A DNA stretch of 64,000 nucleotides from Nelumbo lutea (lineage: Eukaryota; Streptophyta; Magnoliopsida; Proteales; Nelumbonaceae). Of the stretch, positions 11,956-24,710 are shown piece by piece. Under the pieces are notes generated by a model, which had not been told where the DNA came from, ran no database searches, and saw only the letters and a list, made by a program, of their open reading frames with translations. Within the stretch, counting starts at the first letter, position 1. Every line of letters begins with the position of its first letter. The stretch spans positions 15,310,499 through 15,374,498 of the forward strand of contig JAKGHH010000006.1 of the NCBI GenBank assembly GCA_022828595.1. The letters are read 5' to 3'. A program made the position numbers and the translations under genes.

Positions 11956-12489
11956 GCTCTCAATATTGTTAGGGAGCTTGGTGGCACCTAGTCTTGAAGA
12001 GCCTTATACTCTTTGACTGGGCTAGCCGTGGTCCTCGGCTAGCTCTGTTCTGACTATTGGTCATCGGGTGCACGGAGTTCAATGGCATCTTCTTGCCATT
12101 GTGGTGAGAACATCGTTCCCACGATGCCAGTTAGGGGCTTGTCCTGGCCTCGACCGTTTATTGTCGATCAGGTCTCCTGTGTGGTGATTGTCAAGCCTCG
12201 ATCGTTTGAGGTCAGTCGGGGTCTTTGACGAGGTGTATGCCACGTTGCAGTGGGTCAGCAACCTCGGCCATTTGAACTCGGTCAGGATGGAGCACATGTG
12301 TAGTGGATTGGTGTTCCCCAACTGTTTAGAGTTTGGCTGGATTGTGTGCTGGTGTTTACTCGTTCACGCTTCAAACAAAATCTTTTATTTATTTTGTTTG
12401 TACAACGCTATCCAGTCGCCATTAGAGCTCGATGTAGGTTGTTGTAGTGATTTTTACAATGCTATTCTAGCTTCTCGACATTCTAGCTC

Positions 12490-14143
12490 CTCGGTGTGAG
12501 TCCTTCGTGCCTAGATGTTCTTTCCCCTGGAGGCCATCCCACCCGAGGTGATGACGATGACCTTGACGGGGGGAGCTCAGGTTGGGGGCGCGTTAGCATG
12601 GTGTGGCTCCTCTTTGGGCTTATGCTCTTCGACGTCAGTGAAGCCACAGAGGTATTCGCACTAGACAAGGTCTTCCAGGTGGTGGTGAAGGAAATGGAAG
12701 CTTTTAGTTTCATAGTCGTGGTCCCGATGGAATTTGTAGTACTTGTCCCGATCTCTCTTGTTGTCTTGGGTTTTCATCTTTTCGGGCCACCTGACAAAGC
12801 TGCAGTCACAAATTTGCATCAATATTTTGGCCCACAATGCATTGAGTGGAGTGAAGTTATGATACGTAATGGTGGAGTTATCGGTTTGTGGTCAAGCCGG
12901 TGGTCCTTCCTCTGGTTACTTTGGTCCGATCTCTGATCATCATAGTCTCTTTGCTTCCGATTAGTCTGGTCCTCTTCACTTCTATGTAGTGCATGGGCTT
13001 CCTTGGCATTCATTATTTCTGCGTGTGCTTCATGAGCGTAGATACGTTGGGTGGAGGATTGTTATGTAGCGAGAAACTAAACTTGAGAAGTGCAGCCCGC
13101 TCATGATGGTGGTTACAGCCACCGATTGGTCTAGAGCTCAGACCTGAAGGGCCTCGGTGTTGAACCTCACCAAATACTATCTTAATGTGTCTACTTTCTT
13201 TAGGCACATTTCTATGAGGCTATCCGAAGTCTTCCATGCCTTTGGTTGGTGATGAACTATGTCGGGAACTATGTTTCCAACTATTCCCAGGAGGAAATGG
13301 TCCGCGACAAAAGGGAGGTGTACCAGGTCTTGGCAACCTCATGAAAGGAGGCGATGAAGGCCTTGCACATGAAACCCTCGAATGAGCCATGTAGCATCAT
13401 TATTGCCTTGAACCCTTCAATGTGATCATTGGGGTCGGAGGTTCCATTGTTCTTCTTGAATTGAGGGGGCGCCATCCGATTAGGGGGAGCTCGTCAATGA
13501 TCTCTTGGACGAAGACAGGTTCCTTCGCGGGTTGTTGGCCATGGTGTTGCTCAATTGGTCGAGCCGTCAGAGAAGCCATGCTGTGATCTACTTGGCTGCA
13601 TTCCAGTTTGGCCAACTGTTCTCGTAGATCTCGGATCTTGGCGTCTCGTTTGGCTGGGGCTACATCCGTGGGCTTTTTCGGTTTAGGGATTGATCGCCAA
13701 TCTTGTATCGAGATGGATTTGATTATCGAGAGCGGGGACTGGTGCATGCACTGGCTGAGCCGTTCTTTCATCGGGATGATGTTGATGGAGTGGTGGGATC
13801 TACTGTTGGGGTCGTGGGTGCGGGGCCACACTTGGGAATCAGACTTCCATGATGGTGATTGGCCTCTCTTTTGGTTTGAATAGTGCCTTTTGGGGTCCTA
13901 GATTCGAGGATCAGCCATCGTAGGTGCCTGCGTGATGGGGTGAGGGGCTAGGGAGACCTAAGATGGCTGCCCTAGCGTCTCCATCATGACTAAGACACAA
14001 TCGACCTTCTATTGCATAGCTTGGAATTGGGTGGAGTCAACCGTAGATTGTGGATGAGGTTCTCGACGTGAAGATGTATGGAATGAGTAGGATCCTTGAG
14101 ATGGGGAGCAAGTTGCATAGCAGTCAGATGCGTTCTTTTGCAT
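12490..14143 (-). pseudogene. Ty3/gypsy gag of the Tat-like element
   Basis: Starts on the minus strand at an ATG at 14143 (MQKNASDCYA), about 70 bases inside the LTR. Recognisable blocks in order: a charged KRDAKIRDLREQLAKLE helix (13.6 kb); QFKKNNGTSDPNDHIEGFKA and the AFIASFHEVAKTWYTSL capsid-like block (13.3-13.5 kb); ALLKFSFSLHNNPPPNVSTL (13.05 kb); then a YYKFHRDHDYET-like motif and an ITSGG-like motif near 12.55-12.75 kb. It is broken by stops and several frameshifts, so it is not functional. Confidence 0.75.
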
Positions 14144-14214
14144 GATTACGTTTGGTGCATGGCTAGGAGGTTAGGGAATTGGCTTTTTTACGATTCCCAC
14201 AAACGATGCCAATT

Positions 14215-14709
14215 TGATGTTGTTTGATCTGAGGTGTTTTGAACCAAAGGTGTAGTCAAATAAACCTACCAATTGGATGAGGCTGAGGTGGAAGGACGAA
14301 GCCGTACACCAAAGTTTGCAATCACAGGAAGAGTCAGAGTCCCAAGGAGTTGTTCCCTGGGTAGGCACTCCGACACTCAAGTTAGTGAGTGGTAAAGAGA
14401 TCGGTCAAGACAAACTGAGGTATGTGGGTTGGTCGAGACCAAGGTGAATGCAAGAAGGGTGCTTGATTGAGTTATGAATTCCAAAAGTCCTTTACCTTGA
14501 GTGTGGCGTACCTATTTATAGTTGGGCATCCGTGTTTGGATCGGATAGGGCTTTCAGGATTGTCGGGATTAGGTTGTCCGCCGACGTTTTCAGGGGGTTC
14601 CCCCTTCCCCGGAGCGATTTTGGGTGACGATATTTACGTGGCCATAAGGGGGGCCAGCCACGGAGTTAGCCACGTGGCACCTTAGGCCAGCTTAGCAATC
14701 ACCCAAAGA
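14215..14709 (-). repeat. 5' LTR of the Tat-like element
   Basis: Direct partner of 5353-5839. The minus strand carries TATAAATAGG around 14512-14521, a plausible LTR TATA box. It ends ...CATCA next to the primer-site-like TGGCATCGTTTGTGGGAA (about 14196-14213), which resembles the common TGGCGCCGTCTGTGGGAA with transitions. Confidence 0.75.
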
Positions 14710-14714
14710 ATTAG

Positions 14715-15100
14715 TCACCTCTTTTATGATGCCAATTGATTGATTATAAGTATGTAAGCAATTTTAGTATTATGTCTTTCTGGTGTAAACCCTTACTAAA
14801 ATGCTCTTTCAAAGTTTATATGTCAAATGACCGATTCCTGGTTTTTTTCGATCCAACCGTCGAGTCCAGTCCGATTCGTGAGCACCCCTATCGATAGCTA
14901 GTCATTTCCCCTTCTAATTTCTTTGTGTTGATTTGGATTCTCATAGGAAAATACAAAAGATAGTAGTTGGCTGATCGTTGCGTACCAGTTAGCCAATTGG
15001 GAGGGTCTGCCCAGTTTATCAAGATCAAGAATAGGTGTGGAGTGCGAAGAATAGAGGGTCCCATATTAGATGCCACGTGGAAAGTTTGGTTCCATTTATT
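14715..15100. other. Intergenic DNA between retroelements
   Basis: Short AT-rich sequence between the Tat-like target duplication and the next LTR-like block. Nothing is recognised. Confidence 0.4.
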
Positions 15101-16002
15101 ATAATGGAAGAAAGTTTGCTTCGACTAAATGACATTTATATGGTCCCTTAACTCCATTTGTTAGAATCTGATGACCCAGTGTTTTGTACATTCTTGTTGT
15201 AGTTAATAATTCCTCCGATGCCCATTCTCATTTTTGTCCTTTTGTATTTTTTGTATTTGGGCACCTATTCAAGGGCACCTTTGTAATTTTTCTTATGAAG
15301 AAGAAATGAAAAGTCTCTTGGTGTGAACAGTTCTATACCAAGCATTCTCGACACTTCCTTCTTCTCCTTCTCCTTCCCCTTCTTCTTTTCTTCTCTCTTC
15401 AACATCTCTAAACTTTACAACTACTATCATAGCCTTTCCATTATCCTTTTTCTTTGAATTTAAATTCTGATTGAATAAAAGATTGCTAACTTTGGTTAGT
15501 CTTTACCCTAGTGATGATTGTGATTAGTTTGAGTTGAGTTTAGTTTGATATTTGAATTTAGATTCATAAATACTTGTTTTAGTGTATTTGGATTAAGCAA
15601 TATATTTGTTTCGTGGTTTGTAATGGAAATAAATAAATACTGCATTTATATAGAAAATAAAAAATATAATAATAATAAAATAAAATAAAGATAAAAAGAT
15701 AGCTAGAATTTACTTTTGTGGTTTGCTGTCTTTATTTTGTTAAATAATTATTTATTTATGCTTGTCTAAGATCCTGTATGGGCCCCACCTATTGGACCCG
15801 GGAGAGGGGTGTTTAACCCCTTCCCTCTCCCATCTGAGTCTTACCCAGATTGGTTTAGCTAGTGCCTCGGACTTTGGACTCACTATTGAACCAAATTGAA
15901 TTTTAATGCTATTCACAGAGGTCCCATCACCTCAATTTCCTAATCTGCTGGGTGGTGACTCCAAATTCAACCGAAGTGAGTCGTTTCCTGACGCTCATAG
16001 AC

Positions 16003-16020
16003 TAGCGACTCAACTAGGGA
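16003..16020 (+). promoter_or_regulatory. Probable primer binding site, A-rich gypsy relic
   Basis: TAGCGACTCAACTAGGGA resembles the plant gypsy site TGGCGACTCCACTGGGGA, with a few substitutions, and follows an LTR-like 3' end. Confidence 0.5.
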
Positions 16021-16479
16021 GTTCTTGGACCATAGGTGGGGCCCATTTGGCTTGATTGCCATTTTCTTGTATATATCATGCTTCTTTGTTTCTTTCATTT
16101 GTTAGAGTAATAATTGTTTATTTTCTAATGATTATTAGATAGTTCTTTATTGCTTTATTTCTACTATTTCTCTATTTGCTTATGCACACTCCGCACATCA
16201 TCCTGCATTAGATTTAACATCCTATCATCCTATAGGAGAGGGTCGAAAGCCTAAGCCCTGGGATCTATGTACTTGTTGACCGAGCTAAAGGTTCTCAACC
16301 AGCCACCAACCTGAGAAGCCTATTTGTCCAATGGGTGGAGGTTTAAAGGATGGCAACCTTGTTGGAGCCATTTGAGTCTAGGTGTCAAATCTCCCCTCAC
16401 GCATCACACTCCATGTGTTAGCCTAGTCAATTAGGATGTCAGCTACCCAGCTTGGTTTGTTTGTGAATTCCCTTGTGGG

Positions 16480-17555
16480 GCCCATGTAAAAATAATAACA
16501 TAAAGTAAAAAAATAGAAATAAATAAACTTTCAAGAATCCAACAAAGCTAAAATAGAAATAGGACAATAGGATAAAATGTATATAAATTAAAAAACAAAA
16601 AATAAAAATTATAAGAAAAGAAAAAACAATAGAAATAAAAGGGGTAGGAAGAGTTAGTTCAGCATAAATACACAAAAAAGAAAATTAAAAAAATTAAATA
16701 TCCAAAAACATTGAGAAGAGAAAAAAAAAAGAGAGAAAGAGAAAAAAGAAGAAAAATGTAAAAAATGTAAGATAATCAAAATTTCAAAAAAATGAAAATT
16801 AAAAATCAAATAAAAAGTTAAAGAGATATAACAACAAATCCAAAAAATCAAGAAAGAAACATTAAATGGGAAGTTTTTAAAGAGGAAAAAGAAAATGAAG
16901 AAATATATTTAAAAAGATGTAAAGAAAACAAAATGTAAAAAAAAGTAAAATAATAAATAGTAATAATAAAATATCAAATTTTTGAAAAATAAAAAATAAA
17001 AGTTTTATTATAATATAATAATTACAATTTAGAAAAATAAAAAAATTAAATGTCTAAAATATCAATATAAAATAATAAAATAATAAAAATTCAAAAAATC
17101 AGAAGAAAAAAACAAATACAAAAAAGAAAGGAATAGAAATGGAAAAAAAAAAGGAAAAGAGAAAAGAGAAGAAAAACAAAAAAGAAAAAAAAAAGAGAAA
17201 TGAAGGAAGGAAAAGAAATAAGAAAATATGGCAATATATCATTCGGGTATTTAAGGAAAATTATACATAGCACAAATAATAAAAAATAAATCAGTGAAGA
17301 ATTAAAAATAATAAACAATAATAAACAAGTAGTACAAGTTCATAATAAATAAAAAAAATATATAAAATTCTAAAAAAAGTGTAAAGAAATTAAAACGTAA
17401 AAATCAAAGAAGAGCTAAAAAATAAAAAGAAAAAAAAAACTACTTAACGGAAAAATAAACTATGTTTCTTTTGGATAATTAATAAAAAATCAAAAATAGA
17501 AAAATTAAATAAAATCAATCAAGAATTAAAATAAAAAAATGATGATAAAGAAATG

Positions 17556-17587
<32 letters not shown>

Positions 17588-18150
17588 TAATAATAAAAAT
17601 GAAATATATAAAAGATAAAATGAATGATAAGAAAAGAGAGAAAGGTGTAAGACCCACATAGTGTGATAGCATAGGAAAATTAAAATCTCAAAAAATGGTA
17701 ATAAATAAAAGCAAGAAGCACATAAAAATAATAAATCAAAAACAAAAATTCAAGATTAAACAAAAATATATCACCAAATAAAAATTAAAAATAAAAGTAA
17801 ATAGAATAAAATAAAAAATAATAATCAAAACAATAAAAACATGAGGATTCAAAAAAAAAAGAAAATGTCATAAAATAAAAATCAAGCAAAATAATCAATC
17901 AAAAGGGAGTGAAAAAGAAAGGAAAAGGATAAAATTTGAAAAGGAGAAAAAAAGAATGAATAAGAGGGTAAGGGAAATTCTCCATAATACAATAAAGAGC
18001 AATTATTTTTAAATAAATTGGGATAGACACTAATAGGAAATCTCAAAAAACTTCAATAATTTAATAAAAAATAAAATAAATAAAAAATAAAAAATGTAAT
18101 AAATGAAAAAATAGTAAGAAAATAAAAAAAAAATCAAATACAAAAGAAGA
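16480..18150. repeat. 1.7-kb A-rich, strand-asymmetric tract
   Basis: Almost uninterrupted A with scattered G and T (AAAATAAAAG-type words) and very little C on the plus strand. It includes a (TAA/AAT)n run at about 17556-17592. It lies between the primer site and gag. A similar tract is at 22190-22740. The long hydrophobic Phe-rich frames on the other strand are a by-product of this composition. Confidence 0.8.
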
Positions 18151-18900
18151 AAATGACAACATGGTTTGCATCACTTGAAGTAGATAAGAAGAAGACTTGG
18201 AATCAAGTGACGACAACTTTTCTAGAATGGTTTGATTACGACATAGATTTGGCTCTGACAAGAGAAACATTAGAGGACTTGCGAAAAGTGCCCGAGTAAA
18301 GTTTTGATGAATATGCATACTGATGGAGATCCATTGCTACTTAGTTGAAGACTCCTATCCCTTTGGAAGAAATAATCGAATTATTTCTAAGGACCTTAGA
18401 GCCACCATTCTCTACATTCATGAAATATCAGGATTTCAAGGATTTCAAGTGCACAGTCACTGTTGGAAAGAGAATTGAGCATGACTTTCAATCAGGAAGT
18501 CGCAATCCGATTATAGGCCCCCCATCATCTTAGGATGTAAATGAAGTACAAGCTACTATTGGTAATTATCAACGAGTTGGACCTTTAGGTCGTAAGCGTC
18601 CTGCTTCTCCTTCCCAATTAGATAGAAGGGTTAAGAGAAAGCCTACTCCGCTCCTAATGCCACTTTCATAGTTACTTCCTCATCTAGTACAAGAAGGATG
18701 TTTGGTTCTATTTCAGCCAAAACCAGTTCCAAATCCACTCCCTCTAGGATTCAAATGGAGTACTTTTTGTGATTGACATTAGATGCCAGGATATCATACT
18801 AATCAATGTGTACCTCTCTAGCTTTCATTATAGAATCTTATCGGCAGTGGAATCTTTCAGCCTTAGCAGCATACTGTGAATTTTGGTCATATAGTTTTCT
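18130..18900 (+). pseudogene. Ty3/gypsy gag remnant
   Basis: Plus-strand reading with the Gag capsid pattern: WFASLEVDKKKTWNQVTTTF, then FDYDIDLALTRETLEDL, SFDEYAY, ELFLRTLEPPFSTFM, and VGKRIEHDFQSGS. Further on come PLS-LLPHLVQEGCLVL and a CD-H-MPGYHTNQC motif resembling a zinc knuckle. At least eight stops interrupt it. No protease or reverse transcriptase follows. Confidence 0.75.
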
Positions 18901-21150
18901 TTTCCTTTTTCATCTTTCTTATAATCGAAGTTGTAAATAACCCAAACTACGCTTGGTCAGATCCCTCATGAGGGGTACGTTGGTAACCTGGGCAGTGGCA
19001 CTTGGGTTTGACTAGGATAATAAAATAAAAATAAAGTCTCATAATCAAGTAAAATAGTGATTAATCATCTTTCCTTTAATTTGACCTTTCGGTCCTAGAC
19101 TTCTTCATACCTGCTAAACAACCTTAACTTGCCTCCCTAATAGGTTCTACCTTACCTCAGCCAAACATCCTTCACATCATTTCTCGCATTCCATACACAC
19201 CACCAATGGCACACACACACACACACACACATGCATGTTTATGCTTTTTCCTTTCATTGTCTCATGCATATGTGATCCATTGTTTGAAGTTCAATGCTCC
19301 TGTAAAGTGAAATGGGGAAGAGAAAGAGTAGAAGAAAAACAAGAACAAGATAAGGTTAACTTAAAAGGTTCTGGACATGCTGCCACTGCTCTATAATAAT
19401 AATATTGGTGTATCATTTCTTTAATTATATAATAAAGGTCTTGATACAGTGTTCTATTTTAGCATTCATTTTGCATAATAAATTCAGTTTCCTGGTGTAG
19501 TGTTTTAAGTTTTTAGTTTAGTTGCGTGTTTTTCTGTTATTTTTGTTTTACTTGAAACATTTTTACATAATAAAGCAATAAGTTTTAATAAGAAGGGGAC
19601 TTCCCAACCTTGGAAAGAGATGGAGTCACCACTTCCTTTGGGGGATCGTATGAGCATAGTATTTTATAATCATGAACTTAAAATGAGCCTTGAAGGCATG
19701 TATTTGTGAAACAATGATATCTATTCGAATGATCATGGCTAAAAACACCTTAAGGAAAGGAGGGTAATTCTATTAGTCCAAAACAACAATATCCATTCCC
19801 AACCATACCCACAAATAGTATCCACCATCGATAGCTCAAACTAGGTAGTCATAAGGTTGAAGTCATTGCGATGAGATATTTACTCCTTTAGATTCATTTC
19901 CTAAGCTAGCATAGAATGAATGTGTCACATTAACCTAGTGCTTTGATGATGAACCAAGGAAAGGATTGGAGGCCATAATCGATCATTTTTTATCCCCTAG
20001 ATGTCCAGATCATTGATAACACCACTAGTTAACCTATTGAGCTATTTCATTGGACTTTCTTCTTTGTTAAACATATCACATTCTAAGGATGTTTCTTCCC
20101 AAAGAGCTAGAAAAAAAAAGATTAAAAAAGCAAAAAAGGAAAAGAGAAAAGAGAGAAAGAAGAGAAAAGGGGAAAAGAACCACTCTCATTCAAGTAAGCT
20201 CGAAATTTTCAAGTGTTGAAACCATCAAATGATGAAAATACCCTTGAGTTGGTCGAACTCAAATTGTGTTTGACATGTATTTCTTCCTTATGGGTTATGA
20301 ATTTATTGGATAAATGATGGTAGGCCCTCTTTTGTCCATTTGTTTTATCCCTTTTCATTAGACCCTCTTTATTGTTCATTCTACTAGTTATTCCTTTGAG
20401 CCTTTGTAGTAATCATTCCTTCAAATAAACCCTCCTAAGAGGCATATGTCAGATATTCAATTCTGCATGTGAATCTCAATCATTTGAGAAGAAATATAAA
20501 GAAAGAAATGAATTTGAAAAATTGGGTTGAAGGTGCAAAATTAAAAAAAAAAAAAAAAAAAGAAAGAAGAGAAAAGGAAAAAGAAAATGAAGCATCAAAG
20601 AAAAATTAGGGCAAGCAGTTGCTACAAAGAATGAAAAGAAGAGGAAGCACAAAAAATTGGGGCAGACATGGTAGGCAAAGTGGTAAATTGTTCTCGGAAA
20701 ATGACATTCGTCTTCATTTCAGCCTTACCTATTTATGTTTCATCCTACAATAAAATCCTCCTTGATCATCTAGATGCATAACCCATAGTATTGAAAGACA
20801 TGAAGAGCATTTTGTTTCATTTATGACTATGGGAGTTTTAAATGAAGAAAAATAAGAGTATAAGAGAATAATCTTGAGTAAATCCCTTGTTTCAGAACCC
20901 TTGTCCTGGGCTACGCTTCATTCTAGTCGGAAACCCTCCTCATCCTTGAGAAATTAGTAATTAGCACTGGACAGACCTAAGAAGGCTGGTAAGGAAGGAA
21001 ATTCCAAAAAAAAAAAAGATAAAAAAGAAAAGAGGAAAGAAGAAATCGAACCTAATGATTCTTTGAACCAGGGGAAAAATGGTCCAAAATAAGAACCTCC
21101 TCGTAAAATACCATGCATAGGAAAGTTGGATAATCAAGTAAGTGAAGTGA
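18901..21150. other. Non-coding remainder of the A-rich gypsy relic
   Basis: Low-information sequence with an (AC)n run at 19210-19230, A-rich purine runs at 20105-20170 and 20540-20600, and no Gag or Pol similarity. It is probably the decayed 3' half of the element. Confidence 0.4.
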
Positions 21151-22189
21151 TCAGTCACCTAAATTGCGGTAGGATTACCAATCAACATCCTCCATCACTC
21201 TCTCTCTTTCTTCTACTCTTTCCCTCCCTTCCTTCTTCATATCACACTCTCCGAAATCCCTCTTCCTTTCCTCCTCCTCCTCCTCCTCCTTCTTTTGTCT
21301 CCCACCTTCAGTCCTGTTCATCTTCTTCTTCACAAAGAACAAAGACACTCTGGCAGAGACACTCTCTTAGCATTCCGATCACATCCGACCAAGATACCAC
21401 CATTTCCAGATCATTTTTTCTCCTCTTATCGTGACTGTCCTTAGCTTAACCATTCTCGGATCACCACGAACGATCATCGACGACCTTTGTTACTCACTGA
21501 TAAAGCAGAATCGTCAACAGCACTCGAGTTGGCTCCAAATGGGATTTTTACACCGAAGATCCTTTCTCTCTTGTTATTCGACGATATGAAGTTGGTAGAT
21601 TCTCGGTTCCCCCACCATGGTAATCTATCCCAAGCCAAAATCTCCCATCTCTGATCACCGATCCCCTACCAAAGTCTACCCAAGTAAATCAGTTATTGCT
21701 TCTTCTATTTATTTTATTTTACTTTTATTTATTTATTCTCTTGTTGCTCGTTTTTTTAGTTTTATTCTCTTTATGGTTGAGTAATTGGGACTCGAGGGAG
21801 GGAGGAGAGTCGAAGGAGTTGGTTCCGTCGGCTCTTGTAGACTCTCGACCTCAACCCAGCCCCTCATAACCTCTTTTATTTTATTTTACCTATTTTGTTT
21901 TCCTTTTAGAGTTTTTTTTTTTATTATTATTATAAGTTCATTTTGAATTTGTCAAGATAGCAATCTTTTCCCCTTCAATTTGATGTTTGAAAGTCTCATG
22001 TATGCTCTATTTCTGTAGCAAAGATTATTGCTTATCTGAAGTTCAGTTAGCTTAGTTAGTCCTTAATTAATTTGAGTATTGTGCTCTTGCTTTATTTTGA
22101 TTTAAATTGAATAATTGTCCGGTTTATCAAGCTTGTATTCAAAGACATTGTTTTACCTTGCTTATTATCTATGCCTAGGATTTAGGAAA

Positions 22190-22740
22190 TTACAAAAAAA
22201 AAAAAGAAAAAATGAATAAAATAACAAAAGTAAAATAAAAATAAAAATAGAAAGTCAAAGAATGTGATAATGAATTTAATAAGATTTGGAAGTTTAGTTT
22301 AATAGATAGGGTATGCTTGCATAGAGAATAAGCCGCCAAAAAGGAAACACTAAAAATAAAATTTGAAATGTACAGAAAAAGTGTTAAAAATAAGAAATAA
22401 AATAAAAAGAAATCAATCAAACCAAAAGTACAAAAAATGGTTAATAAAAATACTGAAATTAAAAAAAAAAAGTTAAATTCCGTAAAACAAATAAACAAAT
22501 GGGGTTGCATAGGGAAATAGTAAAAAATAATAATAAATTAATGAAAGAAAAAATAAAATAAAAAATAATTAAAAAATGAAAGATAAGAATCAATAAAAAT
22601 GTAAGAAAACAATTAAAATAAAAAAATAAAAAACAAAAGGAGAAGAGAAGATAAAAGAATAATATAAAGTAATAATAAATATATAAATAAAACAAAAATG
22701 ATCATCGAAATAAGAAATAATAAATATAAAAATAGGTGAG
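22190..22740. repeat. A-rich tract in the second LTR-like block
   Basis: The same type of A-rich, C-poor DNA as 16480-18150. It sits where the first LTR-like block has only a short A-rich patch (15640-15700), which suggests local expansion. Confidence 0.6.
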
Positions 22741-22887
22741 ATTCACTTTTTTTGTTTGTTCTTAGTTTGTTACCTTTTGTATCATTGGCTTGTCACTATG
22801 CTTTGGATTCATTATGTATTTGCGATTATGGTTGCTTGGGATGTCATGTGGGCCCCTCCTATTAGGCTTAGGAGAGGGGTGCCTAAC

Positions 22888-24436
22888 TGATGAGACTGAA
22901 AAGAGCCCTATTTTTGTCCCTTAATTTTTATCTTTTTACATTATTTTAGCACTTAAATGAACTTATTACTCTTGTATTTTGATTTAGGGCAATAAATAAG
23001 GTAATTGGAAGAAAACAGGGCAAATCGGGTGATTTTGCACAGTTTCGGTGACAATCAGTAATCTGGGCCTAACTCTCAAATCCAGATACCGAATTGGACA
23101 ATTCAAGAAGCATTAGAAAGATGAAAGGAAGGCCCACAATTTTTATGTTTTGGGTTTTGACAAATTCGGCCCGCATCGAGTATGAAAGCGAGCCCGAAGT
23201 CAGAACAAGTTCGTAGTCAGGCCCATTTCACAACTTAAGCCCAACTCACAGAAGTACCTTGAAGCAGCCCAAGTTTTAAAGTAGCCCAACTCGAATTCAA
23301 GAGTCAAGATTCCAAATCTCAAATGTAATCTCTAAAGAGAGAGTCTTATCAGATCTAAAGTCTTGAATGTAATCCTAGAGAGATTGAGATTAGATCATTA
23401 GATAAGAGATAGGATATGATTAGTTCAAAGAAGATCAAGACTCCCTAAAGATAAGATGATCTCCTAGAAGGAGTTGGAAAATAGCCCTCTCCTTGGCTAT
23501 AAAAAGAGGGGGGCGAACCAGCTCTGCCATCACTCACTCTCAGATCCAAGAGATCATCAAGAAGACCAAGAACCTCAAGAAGGCAATTCGGCTATAGAGA
23601 AGAAAAGCATGGAGATTGCGTAGATCATGAGCAACTAAGCTTCTTTTTCTGGTTCAATGGGGGAGGTTCGATTGTGTCATCGTGAGGTTCTATAGTTACT
23701 TTATTTTCTTGCTTTCTAATTCAAGTATTAATTGATTCTTGTTCATATTTTTATTGGATGCTGATATTAATTAGGTTGACAAACTAAATTATTGTTGATC
23801 TTCCTATTGCTATCCATGATTTCAGTGATCCGTAATTGTCACGAATAATGGTGAAAGTAGCAATTAGGTTGATTTCTTTTTGGGTCAATTGTTCATGACA
23901 GCCTTTGACCAATGTTTTAACATGGCTCAACCTAAAGGAATCGATGGAATAAGATTCAGTAATTGCAGTTATCTCAATTATTGTTATTTTGGTTTAATTA
24001 TTTTCACAAATCTTAATGCTATCACTGTTTAATATGGACGCTATCGTACCCAGTTGAGTGGTGATAAGTGTTGATCAAATGCTTGGTTTGGTCAACTGAA
24101 TTAGGAAAACACAATGTTTATTATGGCTATCCTAATAAATCTAAGGTTAAATGCTTGAATTGCAAGAATGCTGAAATGTACCTAGGATCGATGGCCAATC
24201 GATTCAACCCGAACCCTTGAACCAGAATTCGGTAAGACTCATTTTCTCTTGTTTAAGTTGCTATTTATTTTCTTTTCTTTTAATTTCAGTATTTAAATTC
24301 TCTCACTCAATTACATTACCCATTCGGCTAAGAGATTATTGATTTGCTCCCTGTGGGATTCGACGTAGAACCACTTTTACTAAAATTATTTTATTGTGGG
24401 ATTAGTATTAATTTTGAGGGCCTCGACAACCCGTCA
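22888..24436 (+). repeat. LTR of a further retrotransposon
   Basis: Begins TGATGAGACTGAAAAGAGCC directly after the truncated gypsy LTR and ends CGACAACCCGTCA, with TG...CA ends and a primer site just downstream. It contains TATAAAAAGAGGGG (TATA box at 23498), with CT-rich sequence after it as in an LTR leader. The second LTR was not found in the window, so this is a truncated element. Confidence 0.65.
23498..23505 (+). promoter_or_regulatory. TATA box in the LTR
   Basis: TATAAAAA in the context GGCTATAAAAAGAGGGG, about 600 bases inside the LTR. It is a probable retrotransposon promoter. Confidence 0.55.
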
Positions 24437-24442
24437 AAATTT

Positions 24443-24460
24443 TGGCGTCGTTGCCGGGGA
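24443..24460 (+). promoter_or_regulatory. Primer binding site next to the LTR
   Basis: TGGCGTCGTTGCCGGGGA, six bases after the LTR end. It differs by one transition from the common TGGCGCCGTTGCCGGGGA. Confidence 0.75.
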
Positions 24461-24671
24461 GCAACGTTAATTTCTTAGTTGTTACCTTCTTTTTTTTTAA
24501 CCTTCTTGTTTTATGACTTGTGTTTCTCAACGAGATGAATCTTGGATCTACAATCACTCATAATTGGCTTGAGTCTTGTATTGCCACTTCCGTGGCGGTT
24601 GCTCTATAAGCCCAATGGATTCTTGGATTTCGATCAAGCCAACTTAAAAACTTATGCAAATGGTAATAGGA

Positions 24672-24710
<39 letters not shown>

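Larger units (their letters stand above)
5353..14709 (-). mobile_element. Tat/Retand-like Ty3/gypsy retrotransposon, decayed
   Basis: Two diverged direct repeats (5353-5839 and 14215-14709) are flanked by ATTGG (5348-5352) and ATTAG (14710-14714), a 4/5 match to a 5-bp target duplication. On the minus strand the order is: 5' LTR on the right, a primer-site-like TGGCATCGTTTGTGGGAA, gag (14143 down to about 12490), an antisense ORF on the plus strand (6233-6632 and 10990-11337), a purine-rich tract CTAGGGGAGTGG next to 5839, and the 3' LTR on the left. No reverse transcriptase or integrase motif was found between gag and the antisense ORF, so pol is deleted or was never present. A second retroelement splits the antisense ORF. 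Known for the family: Tat/Retand elements carry such antisense ORFs near the 3' LTR. Confidence 0.75.
15100..22887 (+). mobile_element. A-rich Ty3/gypsy relic (approximate ends)
   Basis: An LTR-like block ends near 16000 and is followed by a primer-site-like TAGCGACTCAACTAGGGA (16003-16020; compare TGGCGACTCCACTGGGGA). Gag remains lie at 18130-18900. A second LTR-like block occupies about 21150-22887; it shares with the first the CT-rich leader followed by an A-rich tract and the GGGCCCC...CCTATT...GGAGAGGGGTG motif (15781 and 22849). The second block is cut at 22888 by another LTR element. Similarity between the blocks is layout-level and patchy, so the pairing is tentative. No pol was seen. 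Confidence 0.45.

Noticed and set aside
16439..17318. Phe-rich hydrophobic frames on the minus strand, looking like membrane proteins
   Set aside because: Produced by the A-rich composition (TTT/TTC codons) with no conserved pattern; the same occurs at 22190-22695.
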